Both the position numbers and the translations under genes were made by a program. Positions 1 through 8,252 of a DNA stretch of 10,475 nucleotides are shown here, in pieces (the stretch's first letter is position 1; each line of letters starts with the position of its first letter). This DNA is from Dehalococcoidia bacterium. Its GTDB lineage: Bacteria > Chloroflexota > Dehalococcoidia > UBA3495. The stretch covers positions 1-10,475 of the forward strand of contig JAPKDE010000075.1 in assembly GCA_028822675.1 (NCBI GenBank). The letters are read 5' to 3'. Under the pieces are notes generated by a model, which was not told where the DNA came from, did no database searches, and was given only the letters and a program-made list of their open reading frames with translations.

Positions 1-1552
1 TTGAGTGACCCAGTATCCCAAATATCTTCTCCTGTAATTCCCGGTTATGAATCCGGATGCTACCGCTGGCCAACTCAGAACCGTTGCAGACCAAGTCATA
101 AGCCTTGGACTTGATTGATCCCAGATCATCTCCGTCCAGATCAGTTTCCTGTCCGTCGGCCGGCGATGTGAAGGGATGGTGAGACGAGTCCCAACGCTTG
201 GCATCCTCGTTCCAGTCAAACAGCGGGAAGCTGGTGACAAATGCGAAGGCCAGTTCGTTGGGGTCGGTCAACTCCAGCAATTCGCTGACATGGGTCCGCA
301 TGGCTGATAGCCAGGTGTTAAGCCGGGGTTGCTTGCCGGCCATCAGGAGAATCATATCTCCCGGCCCGGCACCCATCTTGTCGGCCAGGCGCTGGTGCCA
401 TTCCGGTGGCATGCGCAGTCCGGCCGATTCTAGAATTTCTTCGCTTGTAAGCTGTCCAACCGGGCTGGTGCCTCGGTAGCGAATGTAGACCAACCCGCCC
501 GCTCCGGCAGCCTTGGCTGTGTCTTCCAGTTCCTTGACCTGTCCGGTCACAAACTGCGCTTGGCTTGGCACGACAAATCCCTTGATCTGGCCACCCCCGT
601 CCACCGTGGACAGGAAGACCCTGAATTCGGTCTCTTTGGCCAGGTCTGAGACATCGGTCATCTCCAGACCAAAGCGCAAATCTGGCTTGTCAGAGGCGTA
701 ACGTTCCATAGCCTCTGCGTGACTGATTCTGGGGAACGGTTTGCGGAGTTTCTTCTCAGGGGACACCGACTCGATCATATCGGTATAGAGTTCTTCGGTC
801 AGACTTAGGATGTCTTCTTCTTCTACGAAGCTCATTTCCAAGTCCAGTTGCGTGAACTCCAACTGACGGTCGGCACGTAGGTCTTCGTCACGGAAGCAAC
901 GGGCAATCTGGTAATAACGTTCCACACCAGCCACCATGAGCAATTGCTTCATCTGTTGTGGCGACTGGGGTAGGGCGTAGAAACTTCCCGGTTGCATCCG
1001 GCTGGGCACCAAGAAGTCGCGTGCGCCTTCCGGGGTGCTCTTGATGAGAATCGGAGTTTCGATCTCTAAGAAATCTCGGTCATTCAAGAAATTGCGAATG
1101 TATTTGACCACGTTGTGCCGCAAGGTCAGGTTGCGCAGCATGGGCGGGCGGCGCAGGTCCAGATACCGATAACGCAGACGCAAACTTTCATCAGCTTCTG
1201 CATCATCTTCAATATAGAAAGGCGGCGTCAATGAACGGTTCAGCACCGTTACTTCGGAGGCCATGACCTCCACTTCTCCGGTGGCGATGGCTGGGTTATC
1301 GCTTCCGTCCGGCCGTCGGTTGACCGTGCCTTTGATCTGCACAACCCACTCTGGTCGGAGTTCCTCAGCAATGCGAGTGGCCTCCGCAGCTGTCTCAGGA
1401 TTGAAAACTACTTGGACAATCCCTGACCGATCTCGTAGGTCTAGGAATATGATTCCACCGTGGTCACGCCTCCGACCGATCCAGCCCGCCAAGGTAACTT
1501 GATCGTCGGTATTTTCACTTCTCAGGGACCCGCAGTTCGCGCTACGCAGCAC
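1..1552 (-). CDS. aspS: Aspartyl-tRNA synthetase, bacterial type (3' end outside window)
   Basis: Class II synthetase that charges tRNA-Asp with aspartate in the cytoplasm. About 517 codons are present of a family length near 590; the C-terminal part with motif 3 lies beyond position 1. Seen in the translation: an N-terminal OB-fold anticodon-binding domain (about residues 1-105, with GRRRDHGG at 27-33), motif 1 around 145-168, the flipping-loop region STPEGARDF (172-180), the QSPQQ aspartate-site segment (196-200), and motif 2 FRDEDLRADRQ followed by EFTQLD (220-237). The bacterial GAD insertion domain follows (about 290-420). The usual Pro after RADRQ is Leu231. The start is GTG at 1552-1550: GGAGG sits 6 nt upstream, and MLRSANCG matches the conserved MLRTHxCG start of the family. 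His31 and Gly83 are the residues linked to non-discriminating AspRS, so it may also form Asp-tRNA-Asn for GatCAB. Confidence 0.96.
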   Translation of the reverse strand, partial: MLRSANCGSLRSENTDDQVTLAGWIGRRRDHGGIIFLDLRDRSGIVQVVFNPETAAEATRIAEELRPEWVVQIKGTVNRRPDGSDNPAIATGEVEVMASEVTVLNRSLTPPFYIEDDAEADESLRLRYRYLDLRRPPMLRNLTLRHNVVKYIRNFLNDRDFLEIETPILIKSTPEGARDFLVPSRMQPGSFYALPQSPQQMKQLLMVAGVERYYQIARCFRDEDLRADRQLEFTQLDLEMSFVEEEDILSLTEELYTDMIESVSPEKKLRKPFPRISHAEAMERYASDKPDLRFGLEMTDVSDLAKETEFRVFLSTVDGGGQIKGFVVPSQAQFVTGQVKELEDTAKAAGAGGLVYIRYRGTSPVGQLTSEEILESAGLRMPPEWHQRLADKMGAGPGDMILLMAGKQPRLNTWLSAMRTHVSELLELTDPNELAFAFVTSFPLFDWNEDAKRWDSSHHPFTSPADGQETDLDGDDLGSIKSKAYDLVCNGSELASGSIRIHNRELQEKIFGILGHS

Positions 1553-1558
1553 GCAATT

Positions 1559-1563
1559 CCTCC
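1559..1563 (-). promoter_or_regulatory. Ribosome binding site of aspS
   Basis: GGAGG on the minus strand lies 6 nt before the GTG codon at 1552-1550. It settles the choice of the GTG start. The ATG just upstream (overlapping the GGAGG) and the nearby TTG are both in another frame that runs into TAG within a few codons. Confidence 0.75.
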
Positions 1564-1565
1564 AT

Positions 1566-1586
1566 TAACTCTTTAGTAACTCTTAG
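1566..1586. repeat. Short tandem direct repeat in the aspS leader
   Basis: Two adjacent copies of TAACTCTT(T)AG (11 and 10 bp, differing by one T) lie directly upstream of the aspS ribosome binding site; on the coding strand they read CTAAGAGTTA then CTAAAGAGTTA. No function is evident. Confidence 0.5.
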
Positions 1587-1606
1587 TTTTATTGGTGTAA
1601 TGATAC

Positions 1607-1628
1607 AGCCGAGGCAAAAAACTCGGCT
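1607..1628 (-). repeat. Inverted repeat between the DUF255 gene and aspS
   Basis: A perfect 7-bp stem (AGCCGAG / CTCGGCT) encloses an 8-nt loop that reads TTTTTTGC on the minus strand. It lies 34 nt past the stop of the DUF255 gene and 54 nt before the aspS start. It resembles a terminator hairpin but has no U-tract after the stem, so termination is unproven. It could be an attenuator-like structure or an mRNA end-stabilising hairpin. Confidence 0.45.
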
Positions 1629-1661
1629 ACTGGGCATTGGATCCAAGATTAACTGCCAAGT

Positions 1662-3449
1662 TTAATTGCCAGGGAAGACTTGGAATATATCTTGAAATGG
1701 GTTTTCTGCTTGGTTGGTCAGCCCGGCCACTGCATCTGCCAGTGCTTTGGGTGAGTCCACTGGCGGCAAGCACACTGTATCCAGGCACACGTGGGCCCGA
1801 GCAATCGTGTCACCTTCAGCGGCAATCACTGTCTTTATATCTAAATTTGGTTGCGGAAGCCGGGTGGCTGCGGCCATGAGTTCTTGGCAGCCGGGGTCTT
1901 CCGGTTTCCCTTCAATGGTCACTTCTACCACGTCATTTTTGAGCATATGAACCGCTAGACCGTAATCGGCTGCAAACTCGCCACTCTCACGGAAGCTTTC
2001 AACAAAGGCGCTTAAAGTCGCCTCTGCAATTTGTTGGTAGTCGTCATTTCTAGTCGCTTGGTGCAGGCGGATCAATGCCTCGGCCGCAACTGTATTATCG
2101 GCTAGTGTCTTCTCTCGGATCGCCAAATGGCCGATGGCCTCGGGTTCTTCGGCAATGTCATAGAAACCGCCGCCTTCTTGGTCGAAGAATGTCTCAACCA
2201 TCAATTGGGCAACCTCAACGGCCCGTGTCAGATAGGCCTCGTTGGCAGTTTTGCCGTGGGCCTGCACCAACGCTGTCAGCAGCCAGGCATAATCGGTGAA
2301 GAAAGCCGGTCCATCCGATGGTCCATCACTCGAGTACACATGGCTGAAAGAGTCGGACTGGGCCATGGCATCCAATCGTTCCAGTACCTGCAATGCTGTC
2401 TTCTGAAGCTCCATATCGCCCAGCTTCCAAGCTGCATCCAAAAATACGGTCACGGCAAGGGCGTTGTTGGTTACGTAACAAGATGAATCCGGCTCAGGAC
2501 GCCCATCTGACGTCCTCTGGTCGGCGCTCAGGGAGAAATATTCAGAATGGGCACCTTGGCTGCCCAGGAACCCAGGAACTGTGGAGTCGTACAACTGCTC
2601 CATCAAATAATTGATGGTCTGCTTTGCCGTATCGCGGTACTGAGGGCGTTCTAGCAAGATGCTGGAGTCGAGGAATTCCCGAATCAAATTTAGATTGTCT
2701 TCCAGCAATTTCTCGTGCTGGGGTTGGGTCCAATCTGCCTGGGCACAGTGCCTAAAAAAACCACCATCGGCAGCATCCAAGACCTGACCTTGGGACATGC
2801 TGTCCAGGGTCTTGATCAGCATCGCGCCATAGAAGTCTTCACCACTGGTGCGGTAAAGATGGTTTACAAAGCGCACTATCGACGCATTTGGGAACTTGGG
2901 TTCACTGCCAAATCCACCGTTGGTGGTGTCATAGGCCCCAGCGACGATGCGTGAGACGATATCAACAACCAACAGATCCAGTTCGGGGCCGGCGACTATC
3001 CGGCGGGCGTGGGTACGGCGTCGACCCAGTAATTCTCTGGCTTCGGTGTAGAGAGTGGGGCGGTCGTTCTTATAGGCGTCTATCAGCTCTGCCATCATGG
3101 AGATCAACTGGTCGGGTGGCAGGTAAGTTGCGCCGCCTACTAAGCCGCCGTGGCCGGTGAGAAAGCCAGTGGTGGGCCAACCGCCAACGTTATATCTGGA
3201 GTTGATGTCCGGGCGGTGGTCATTGTCCACCCGAATAGCTACAAAGTTTTCTCTAAGAATCTCTTGGACATCAGGATCGGTATAAGTGGTCTCATCCATC
3301 ACATGGCACCAGTAGCACCACACTGCAGAGATGGAAAGAAAAACCGGTTTATCTTCTTCTTGGGCTTTGGCAAATGCAGCGGGGCCCCAGGGTTGCCAGT
3401 CGACCAGATGGGCCTCGTTTGGGTTGGGTGAAAAACGGAACTCGGACAA
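1662..3449 (-). CDS. DUF255 thioredoxin-fold protein (YyaL/SPATA20-like)
   Basis: A cytoplasmic protein of 595 residues with no signal peptide. The N-terminal domain (about 1-150) is the DUF255 thioredoxin-like fold. It has VDWQPWGPAAFAKA (16-29), the redox-type motif WCYWCHVM (44-51, Cys45 and Cys48), VDNDHRPDI (74-82) and GGWPTT with the expected cis-proline Pro92. The rest resembles the six-hairpin alpha/alpha barrel found in this family, related to N-acylglucosamine 2-epimerases. Family members are often near 680 residues; this is the shorter form seen in Actinobacteria and Chloroflexota. No reaction is firmly established for bacterial members. The start is TTG: in this frame an in-frame TAA lies 54-56 nt upstream with no ATG or GTG between, and an AAAGGCGG stretch precedes the TTG. 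It lies 174 bp downstream of lhr and 109 bp upstream of aspS on the same strand. Confidence 0.9.
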   Translation of the reverse strand: MSEFRFSPNPNEAHLVDWQPWGPAAFAKAQEEDKPVFLSISAVWCYWCHVMDETTYTDPDVQEILRENFVAIRVDNDHRPDINSRYNVGGWPTTGFLTGHGGLVGGATYLPPDQLISMMAELIDAYKNDRPTLYTEARELLGRRRTHARRIVAGPELDLLVVDIVSRIVAGAYDTTNGGFGSEPKFPNASIVRFVNHLYRTSGEDFYGAMLIKTLDSMSQGQVLDAADGGFFRHCAQADWTQPQHEKLLEDNLNLIREFLDSSILLERPQYRDTAKQTINYLMEQLYDSTVPGFLGSQGAHSEYFSLSADQRTSDGRPEPDSSCYVTNNALAVTVFLDAAWKLGDMELQKTALQVLERLDAMAQSDSFSHVYSSDGPSDGPAFFTDYAWLLTALVQAHGKTANEAYLTRAVEVAQLMVETFFDQEGGGFYDIAEEPEAIGHLAIREKTLADNTVAAEALIRLHQATRNDDYQQIAEATLSAFVESFRESGEFAADYGLAVHMLKNDVVEVTIEGKPEDPGCQELMAAATRLPQPNLDIKTVIAAEGDTIARAHVCLDTVCLPPVDSPKALADAVAGLTNQAENPFQDIFQVFPGN

Positions 3450-3557
3450 TGGGGCCGCCTTTGTGAAATTGCCAATCCTGTCGCCCGATAAACCAGGCTT
3501 GTTGGTCTGGATTTAACTGGGTGGAGAGGCGTAGAAAGTGCTTAGCAACGTTAGCAT

Positions 3558-3587
3558 AGGCACCCTTGATTATCAATTGTAGTGCCT
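3558..3587. repeat. Nested inverted repeat between lhr and the DUF255 gene
   Basis: Outer arms AGGCAC (3558-3563) and GTGCCT (3582-3587) enclose an 11-bp palindrome TTGAT-T-ATCAA (3566-3576). The two palindromes are not concentric. The element lies 37 nt past the lhr stop and about 110 nt before the DUF255 start. It could be an operator or an mRNA hairpin; no T-tract follows on either strand. Confidence 0.45.
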
Positions 3588-3623
3588 GACGAAAGGGCCG
3601 TTAACTGGCCGTACCACTAGATG

Positions 3624-6600
3624 CTAAACCGTCACCAAATCCGGACGGTCCATTTGATACCCGGAATGGGAGATCGGCACGCTAAGGGCGATCTTGGCCT
3701 GTTCCATTATCTCAGGGCTGACGTTGGTCAATTCAACGACCACTCCGTTTTCCATCGATGCTATGGGTACGCCGTTTCGGAGCACCAGCCGGTTGCGTAC
3801 CAACGCCGGTACCCGCCTCCCAGGAGAAGTGATTCCTGCCAGGTTTAACGGGTCGCAAGCAGACACAGATATAAACACCCCGTCTGGCTCGGAGTTCTTG
3901 GTCTTGCGCAGTTGATCTACGGCTTCCGGCAGAGCGAATTGCTCACCGATATATCCGGAGACAAACCGTCCACCTCTGATCTCTCCCCTGGCTTCCAGAC
4001 TTCGCAACACTCGCACCAGGTCTCGCCAGCGGTAGGTCAGGCCGTCGCGTGCCAGCAGTTCCGGGAATATGACGCCATATCGATCCAGAAGTTGCCGTGC
4101 TAGGGGTTCACTGCGGTCGTCCACGGGGTCGAATGGTTCCAGCAACGACCAACGACTGTAGCCACGCCGCCGGTTCAGGCTGGTGCGGGAGTTGTCCCGG
4201 CCACCGCGCCCGTTGTTCCTGCGGGTCCGACGCACCGTGCCGCCCAGTCTTTGGCGCAACGCTTCAACGCCGTCTACAGTGACGCGCCCCGATGCTGCTA
4301 GCGTCCAGAGCGCTTCTTCCACATCCGATGGCAGACGCTGTGTCGCCGTAACAATGTCTGACAGGAATGATGCTCCCCGGTTTTGGAGGACTTCAACCAC
4401 TTCCTTGGCCGCGCCGGTCAGTTGCCCTGAATCAGGGTCAGTTGGGCCCAGTATCCAGTCCAGCGAGTCTCTTAGCACCATGGTTATTGGCGTGGATTTG
4501 GTGAATGAAGACCGGCTTAACTGCGTCATTTCTTCGTTCAGTTTTTGGGTGGTTTTTGAAGTGGTTTTCTGAGTGGTTTTCTGGGTAGGTTTCAACGAAA
4601 CTCGACCCCAGAGGACTTCTCCGCCGAGGCAAAGTCGGTCCAGCATGACCGGGTCGTAATCCGAAACCCGGGACAGTAAAACCTCGTCTTCAATGGCGCC
4701 CGATGCCGATTCAAATCCCTGTAACTGCTCGATTGCCGCCAGCAAACCGCCCTCACCCTGGAGACGTACTGCCGGGTCAACGTGCTGCCAACGCAAGAGG
4801 AAACGCATGAAGGCTGCCGGCGATACCGGTTCAACCTCTCGCCTCAGGGTGTCAATGGTCGCGCGGTGAATTCGAGCGAGTATGCGTCGGTCGCAGAACT
4901 CCTCTTCCTCTACTTCCGTCCGGAAACTGCCCCGCAGGACAACACCTTCGTTCTCCAGTCTCGCCAATCCATAAACTACGTTATAAAGGGGCAGCCCTAA
5001 TGCGCGGACCAACTCCGTAGCGGTCAGCGGTCCGGAGCATTCCACCCAGCCGCGCATAATCCAATAGATGTTGTCTTCCCGCGCATTCTCTTGTTCCCCT
5101 GAAGCCTCTAACAGATGGGCGGGCGGAACGGGTGAGAATGACGCTTCTGGATAGACTGGCCGCAGCAGAGATAAGCGCTCGGCAGCCACCCAGTAGCAGA
5201 CGCCGTCCGATTCCATTCTATAAACGCGCCCGTCTGCCATCAGAGATTCAAACCACAGGGTGATGGCTCCCATGCCTTCTTGCGAGGCGCTGGCCAGGGC
5301 CGTTGACTCTGACAATACGCCCAGAATCAGCAGCGCATCGTGGAGTTCATCAGCGTTTTGCATCCGGGGCCAGGCGTTAGCCGATTCCTGCACGACGGCT
5401 GCCGGGTCCAAAGAACTCAAGTCTCGCGAGTCCTCTGGCAGAGCGCGTCTCAGGGAAACTGCCCTGGCGCGGCGTTCTTCCAGTGGGGCATCGTCCAAGA
5501 AGGCGTAGGGCATGGCGTTCAGAATTTGGTGGGAAAATGCAGAAGGCTGGACTGTGTCTCGGCCAAATATCTCAATGGTGCCGTCGGTGATGCCGCCCAG
5601 CAACTCCTTGCAGCCCTCAACGTCCATGGCTTCGGTTAGACAATCGCGCATGGTCTCGAAAACCAATGGATGGTTGGGAATTTCAATATCGCCGGGCATG
5701 GCGTTGTCCTGACAAGCCACCTGGGCCGGAAAAACCGACGCTAACAAGTCCTCAGACCGCATTCGAATCAGGGGCGCAGGCACTTTCCGCCCACCGGAGT
5801 GACGCAATATCGCCAGAGCTCTGGTGGCGTTCCAACGCCAGCGAGTGCCAAACAGCGGCGCCTGTAGGATGGCCTGTTGCAACACGTCTTGGATTGTCCG
5901 TTCGTTAACGTAAGTGAATACTTCATCCACCGGCATCGACAAGCCCGGACCAAGTGCAAAGTTCAGACCATCATCAGTTGCGGTTGCCTGTAGTTCAAAA
6001 TCAAACGCTCGGCAGATTTTCTTGCGTAGGGCCATGCCCCAGGCGCGGTTGATCCTGGCCCCAAATGGCGCGTGTATCACCAATTGCATGCCGCCGCTCT
6101 CGTCGAAGAACCGCTCGGCCACAACCTTGGTTTTGGACGGCACCACCCCCAGGACGCGCTTACCCTCTTCCAGGTAGGCGACCAACTGCCGGCTGGATTC
6201 TTCATCAACGCCCGACTCTGCCATCACCCAGGCCTGGGCAGCAGCGTGGTCACCTAGGCGTTGGTCGATGCCCTCTCGCAACTCGGAGACCTCCTGAGAC
6301 AGTTCCCAGGTACGGCCCGGAGCTTCGCCGAGCCAGAACGGAACTGACGGGGGCTGGCCTTGAGCGTCCTCAACACGGACTTTGCCACTTTCAACTCGGC
6401 GAATCTTCCAAGGAGTGTTGCCCAATAGGAACACATCGCCAGCCAAACTCTCGATGGCGAAGTCTTCGTTCACGGTTCCGACAAATGTCTCTTCCGGTTC
6501 GAGGATCACGTCATAGTCAGCGTTGTCCGGGATTGCCCCGCCGCTGGTCATGGCCGCAATAGGTGCGCCGCGTCTTCCTTTGACCTTTAGGTTGATGCCA

Positions 6601-8027
6601 TCACGGTGTAAAAACGCCCCTCGGCGACCCTGCCGCAGTGTGAAACCTTCAGAGAGGACTTCCACCACATGGTCGAATTTCTCTCGGGGCAGCTCGCGGT
6701 AAGGGTATGCGCTGCGGCACAGGGCATACAAGTCATTCTCAGTCCACTCTTCCTGGGCGCAGGAAGCAACAATCTGCTGGGCCAGCACGTCCACTGGCCA
6801 GGGCGGTATGACCAGCGTGTCCAGGTTGCCCCGTTTGATCGCCCTCGCCAGGGCAATACATTCGGAAAGTTCGTCTCGGGTCAACGGGAAAAGTCTTCCC
6901 TTGGGCGTTCCTCCAACCTGGTGACCAGATCGGCCCACGCGCTGGAGCAGCACACCAATCGACCTGGGGGAACCAATCTGGCAGACCAGGTCTACAACTC
7001 CGATATCGATCCCCAATTCCAGAGATGCCGTGGCAACACAGACCTTGACCTGTCCACCTTTGAGTTTCTGCTCGGCGGCCAGGCGGGTAGTGCGAGAAAG
7101 GCTGCCGTGATGGGCAACCACGGCGTCTTCGCCGAGTCGCTCTGTAAGTTGGTGGGATAGCCGTTCCACCAGCCTTCGGGTGTTAACGAATACCAGAGTG
7201 GTCTCGTGGGCGCGCACCAAGTCGGCCACATCGTCCAGTGCCTCGCCCCACATCTCATGGGAGGCGATGGGGCCCAACTCCCGCTGCGGCAACTCAATTG
7301 CCAGGTCGATGGTCCGAGCGTGGCCGGTGTTCACAATCAGACAGTCAGGTTTGTTATCGGCAGATATAGATTTGCTACCTACCAAGAGCCGCCCAATCTC
7401 TTCTATGGGTCGTTGGGTGGCCGAAAGACCGATGCGGACGATGGGATTATCGGCCAAGGCGCACAATCGCTCCACAGAAAGGGACAGATGAGATCCACGT
7501 TTGTCGTCGGCCACCGCGTGTATCTCGTCCAGAATCAGCGTTCGGACCCCGGTCAAACCTTGGCGGCCACTTCTAGAGGTGAGCAGGATGTAGAGGGACT
7601 CGGGGGTGGTGATCAGGATATGGGGCGGGCGTTTTGCCATCTTGGCGCGGTCGTAGGCCTTGGTGTCCCCGGTGCGCACACCTGCCCGGATCTCTGGCAA
7701 TGGCGTTCCGGCGGCTTCAGCCAGGACAGCAATCTCTTCCAGAGGTGTGGCCAAGTTCTTTTGGATGTCGTTGGAGAGGGCTTTCAGAGGGGATACGTAG
7801 ACCACCTGGGTGGAATCCGGTATCTCGCCGGCCAGCCCCTGTCGAACCAAGCTGTCGATACAGGTCATGAAAGCGGCCAGGGTCTTGCCCGACCCTGTGG
7901 GAGCCGCAATTAGAGTGTGGCGACCTTCCGCAATGGCCGGCCAGCCTTCGACCTGAGCGTCGGTCGACTCTGAAAACCTGCTTCTGAACCACTCTTGGAC
8001 CAGTGGATGAAACTGTGAGAGAGGCAT
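3624..8027 (-). CDS. lhr: Lhr-type large ATP-dependent superfamily 2 helicase
   Basis: A 1467-residue protein, close to full-length Lhr proteins (about 1500 residues in mycobacteria and E. coli). Lhr is an ATP-driven 3'-to-5' single-strand DNA translocase and helicase linked to DNA repair. Helicase motifs in order: APTGSGKT Walker A (42-49), YVSPLKALSNDIQ (77-89), TPES (141-144), DEIH (167-170), GLSATQRP (200-207), SLELGIDIG (335-343) and QRVGRSGH (362-369). After the two RecA domains come the winged-helix and Lhr-specific domains of the core (to about residue 870). The Lhr C-terminal domain of winged helices related to AlkZ/YcaQ follows, with an Arg-rich linker just before SRWSLL near the end. 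A 12-bp repeat encodes a TTQK linker at about 1148-1163. The ATG is the first start after an in-frame TAA 9-11 nt upstream; there is no Shine-Dalgarno, and a TAAAAT box lies 6 nt upstream, suggesting a leaderless mRNA. Confidence 0.96.
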   Translation of the reverse strand: MPLSQFHPLVQEWFRSRFSESTDAQVEGWPAIAEGRHTLIAAPTGSGKTLAAFMTCIDSLVRQGLAGEIPDSTQVVYVSPLKALSNDIQKNLATPLEEIAVLAEAAGTPLPEIRAGVRTGDTKAYDRAKMAKRPPHILITTPESLYILLTSRSGRQGLTGVRTLILDEIHAVADDKRGSHLSLSVERLCALADNPIVRIGLSATQRPIEEIGRLLVGSKSISADNKPDCLIVNTGHARTIDLAIELPQRELGPIASHEMWGEALDDVADLVRAHETTLVFVNTRRLVERLSHQLTERLGEDAVVAHHGSLSRTTRLAAEQKLKGGQVKVCVATASLELGIDIGVVDLVCQIGSPRSIGVLLQRVGRSGHQVGGTPKGRLFPLTRDELSECIALARAIKRGNLDTLVIPPWPVDVLAQQIVASCAQEEWTENDLYALCRSAYPYRELPREKFDHVVEVLSEGFTLRQGRRGAFLHRDGINLKVKGRRGAPIAAMTSGGAIPDNADYDVILEPEETFVGTVNEDFAIESLAGDVFLLGNTPWKIRRVESGKVRVEDAQGQPPSVPFWLGEAPGRTWELSQEVSELREGIDQRLGDHAAAQAWVMAESGVDEESSRQLVAYLEEGKRVLGVVPSKTKVVAERFFDESGGMQLVIHAPFGARINRAWGMALRKKICRAFDFELQATATDDGLNFALGPGLSMPVDEVFTYVNERTIQDVLQQAILQAPLFGTRWRWNATRALAILRHSGGRKVPAPLIRMRSEDLLASVFPAQVACQDNAMPGDIEIPNHPLVFETMRDCLTEAMDVEGCKELLGGITDGTIEIFGRDTVQPSAFSHQILNAMPYAFLDDAPLEERRARAVSLRRALPEDSRDLSSLDPAAVVQESANAWPRMQNADELHDALLILGVLSESTALASASQEGMGAITLWFESLMADGRVYRMESDGVCYWVAAERLSLLRPVYPEASFSPVPPAHLLEASGEQENAREDNIYWIMRGWVECSGPLTATELVRALGLPLYNVVYGLARLENEGVVLRGSFRTEVEEEEFCDRRILARIHRATIDTLRREVEPVSPAAFMRFLLRWQHVDPAVRLQGEGGLLAAIEQLQGFESASGAIEDEVLLSRVSDYDPVMLDRLCLGGEVLWGRVSLKPTQKTTQKTTSKTTQKLNEEMTQLSRSSFTKSTPITMVLRDSLDWILGPTDPDSGQLTGAAKEVVEVLQNRGASFLSDIVTATQRLPSDVEEALWTLAASGRVTVDGVEALRQRLGGTVRRTRRNNGRGGRDNSRTSLNRRRGYSRWSLLEPFDPVDDRSEPLARQLLDRYGVIFPELLARDGLTYRWRDLVRVLRSLEARGEIRGGRFVSGYIGEQFALPEAVDQLRKTKNSEPDGVFISVSACDPLNLAGITSPGRRVPALVRNRLVLRNGVPIASMENGVVVELTNVSPEIMEQAKIALSVPISHSGYQMDRPDLVTV
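4539..4586 (-). repeat. 12-bp tandem repeat inside lhr
   Basis: Four imperfect 12-bp units are seen on the plus strand (core GGTTTTCTGAGT, with variants GGTTTTTGAAGT and GGTTTTCTGGGT). On the coding strand they encode repeated (K)TTQ/S residues, a low-complexity Lys/Thr/Gln linker in the Lhr C-terminal half at about residues 1148-1163. The unit length keeps the frame, so copy number can vary without breaking the protein. Confidence 0.75.
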
Positions 8028-8033
8028 GGCAAA

Positions 8034-8039
8034 ATTTTA
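8034..8039 (-). promoter_or_regulatory. Putative -10 box of a leaderless lhr transcript
   Basis: TAAAAT on the minus strand ends 6 nt before the A of the lhr ATG. This places the expected transcription start on or next to that A. No Shine-Dalgarno is present between the box and the ATG, and no good -35 match is seen 16-18 nt upstream. Confidence 0.35.
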
Positions 8040-8141
8040 GCACACGGCAGATTTCTAGATTGTTTACATAATCGCTAAATTTCGGGCATAAAGCCACGCT
8101 AAAGTGTCAGTTTAATTTGGACGCAGTGACTGTTTTCCAGT

Positions 8142-8147
8142 TATGAT
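8142..8147 (+). promoter_or_regulatory. Putative -10 box for the NUDIX gene
   Basis: TATGAT matches five of six bases of the bacterial -10 consensus. A poor TTGGAC -35 candidate lies 19 nt upstream. An alternative box, TATGCT, is at 8155-8160. Either would leave a leader of roughly 90-100 nt before the ATG at 8253; the leader has a small GTCCC/GGGAC hairpin near 8169-8188. This is weak evidence. Confidence 0.25.
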
Positions 8148-8252
8148 TTTGGGGTATGCTATGCATCTGTCCCCTGCCTGAAAGGGACTGCAAACCCACC
8201 GATTACTGGCTTATTAACCGGGCGTATTCACTCATAAATAAACGAGGCTCAG

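Noticed and set aside
198..1502. Plus-strand ORFs across 198-1502
   Set aside because: The minus strand is an unbroken AspRS reading frame with conserved motifs here; the plus-strand ORFs are shadows.
1607..1628. Hairpin read as an intrinsic terminator of the DUF255 gene
   Set aside because: The six T residues are in the loop and not after the stem, so it does not fit the intrinsic terminator pattern; kept only as an inverted repeat.
3349..3576. Minus-strand ORF of 75 residues overlapping the start of the DUF255 gene
   Set aside because: It runs in another frame into the conserved DUF255 coding region and has no protein-like features; the DUF255 TTG start fits the family's N-terminus.
4097..7913. 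Long plus-strand ORFs opposite lhr, such as 7206-7913
   Set aside because: They are antisense shadows of a fully conserved helicase with every motif in place; their translations show no recognisable domain and have no ribosome binding site context.
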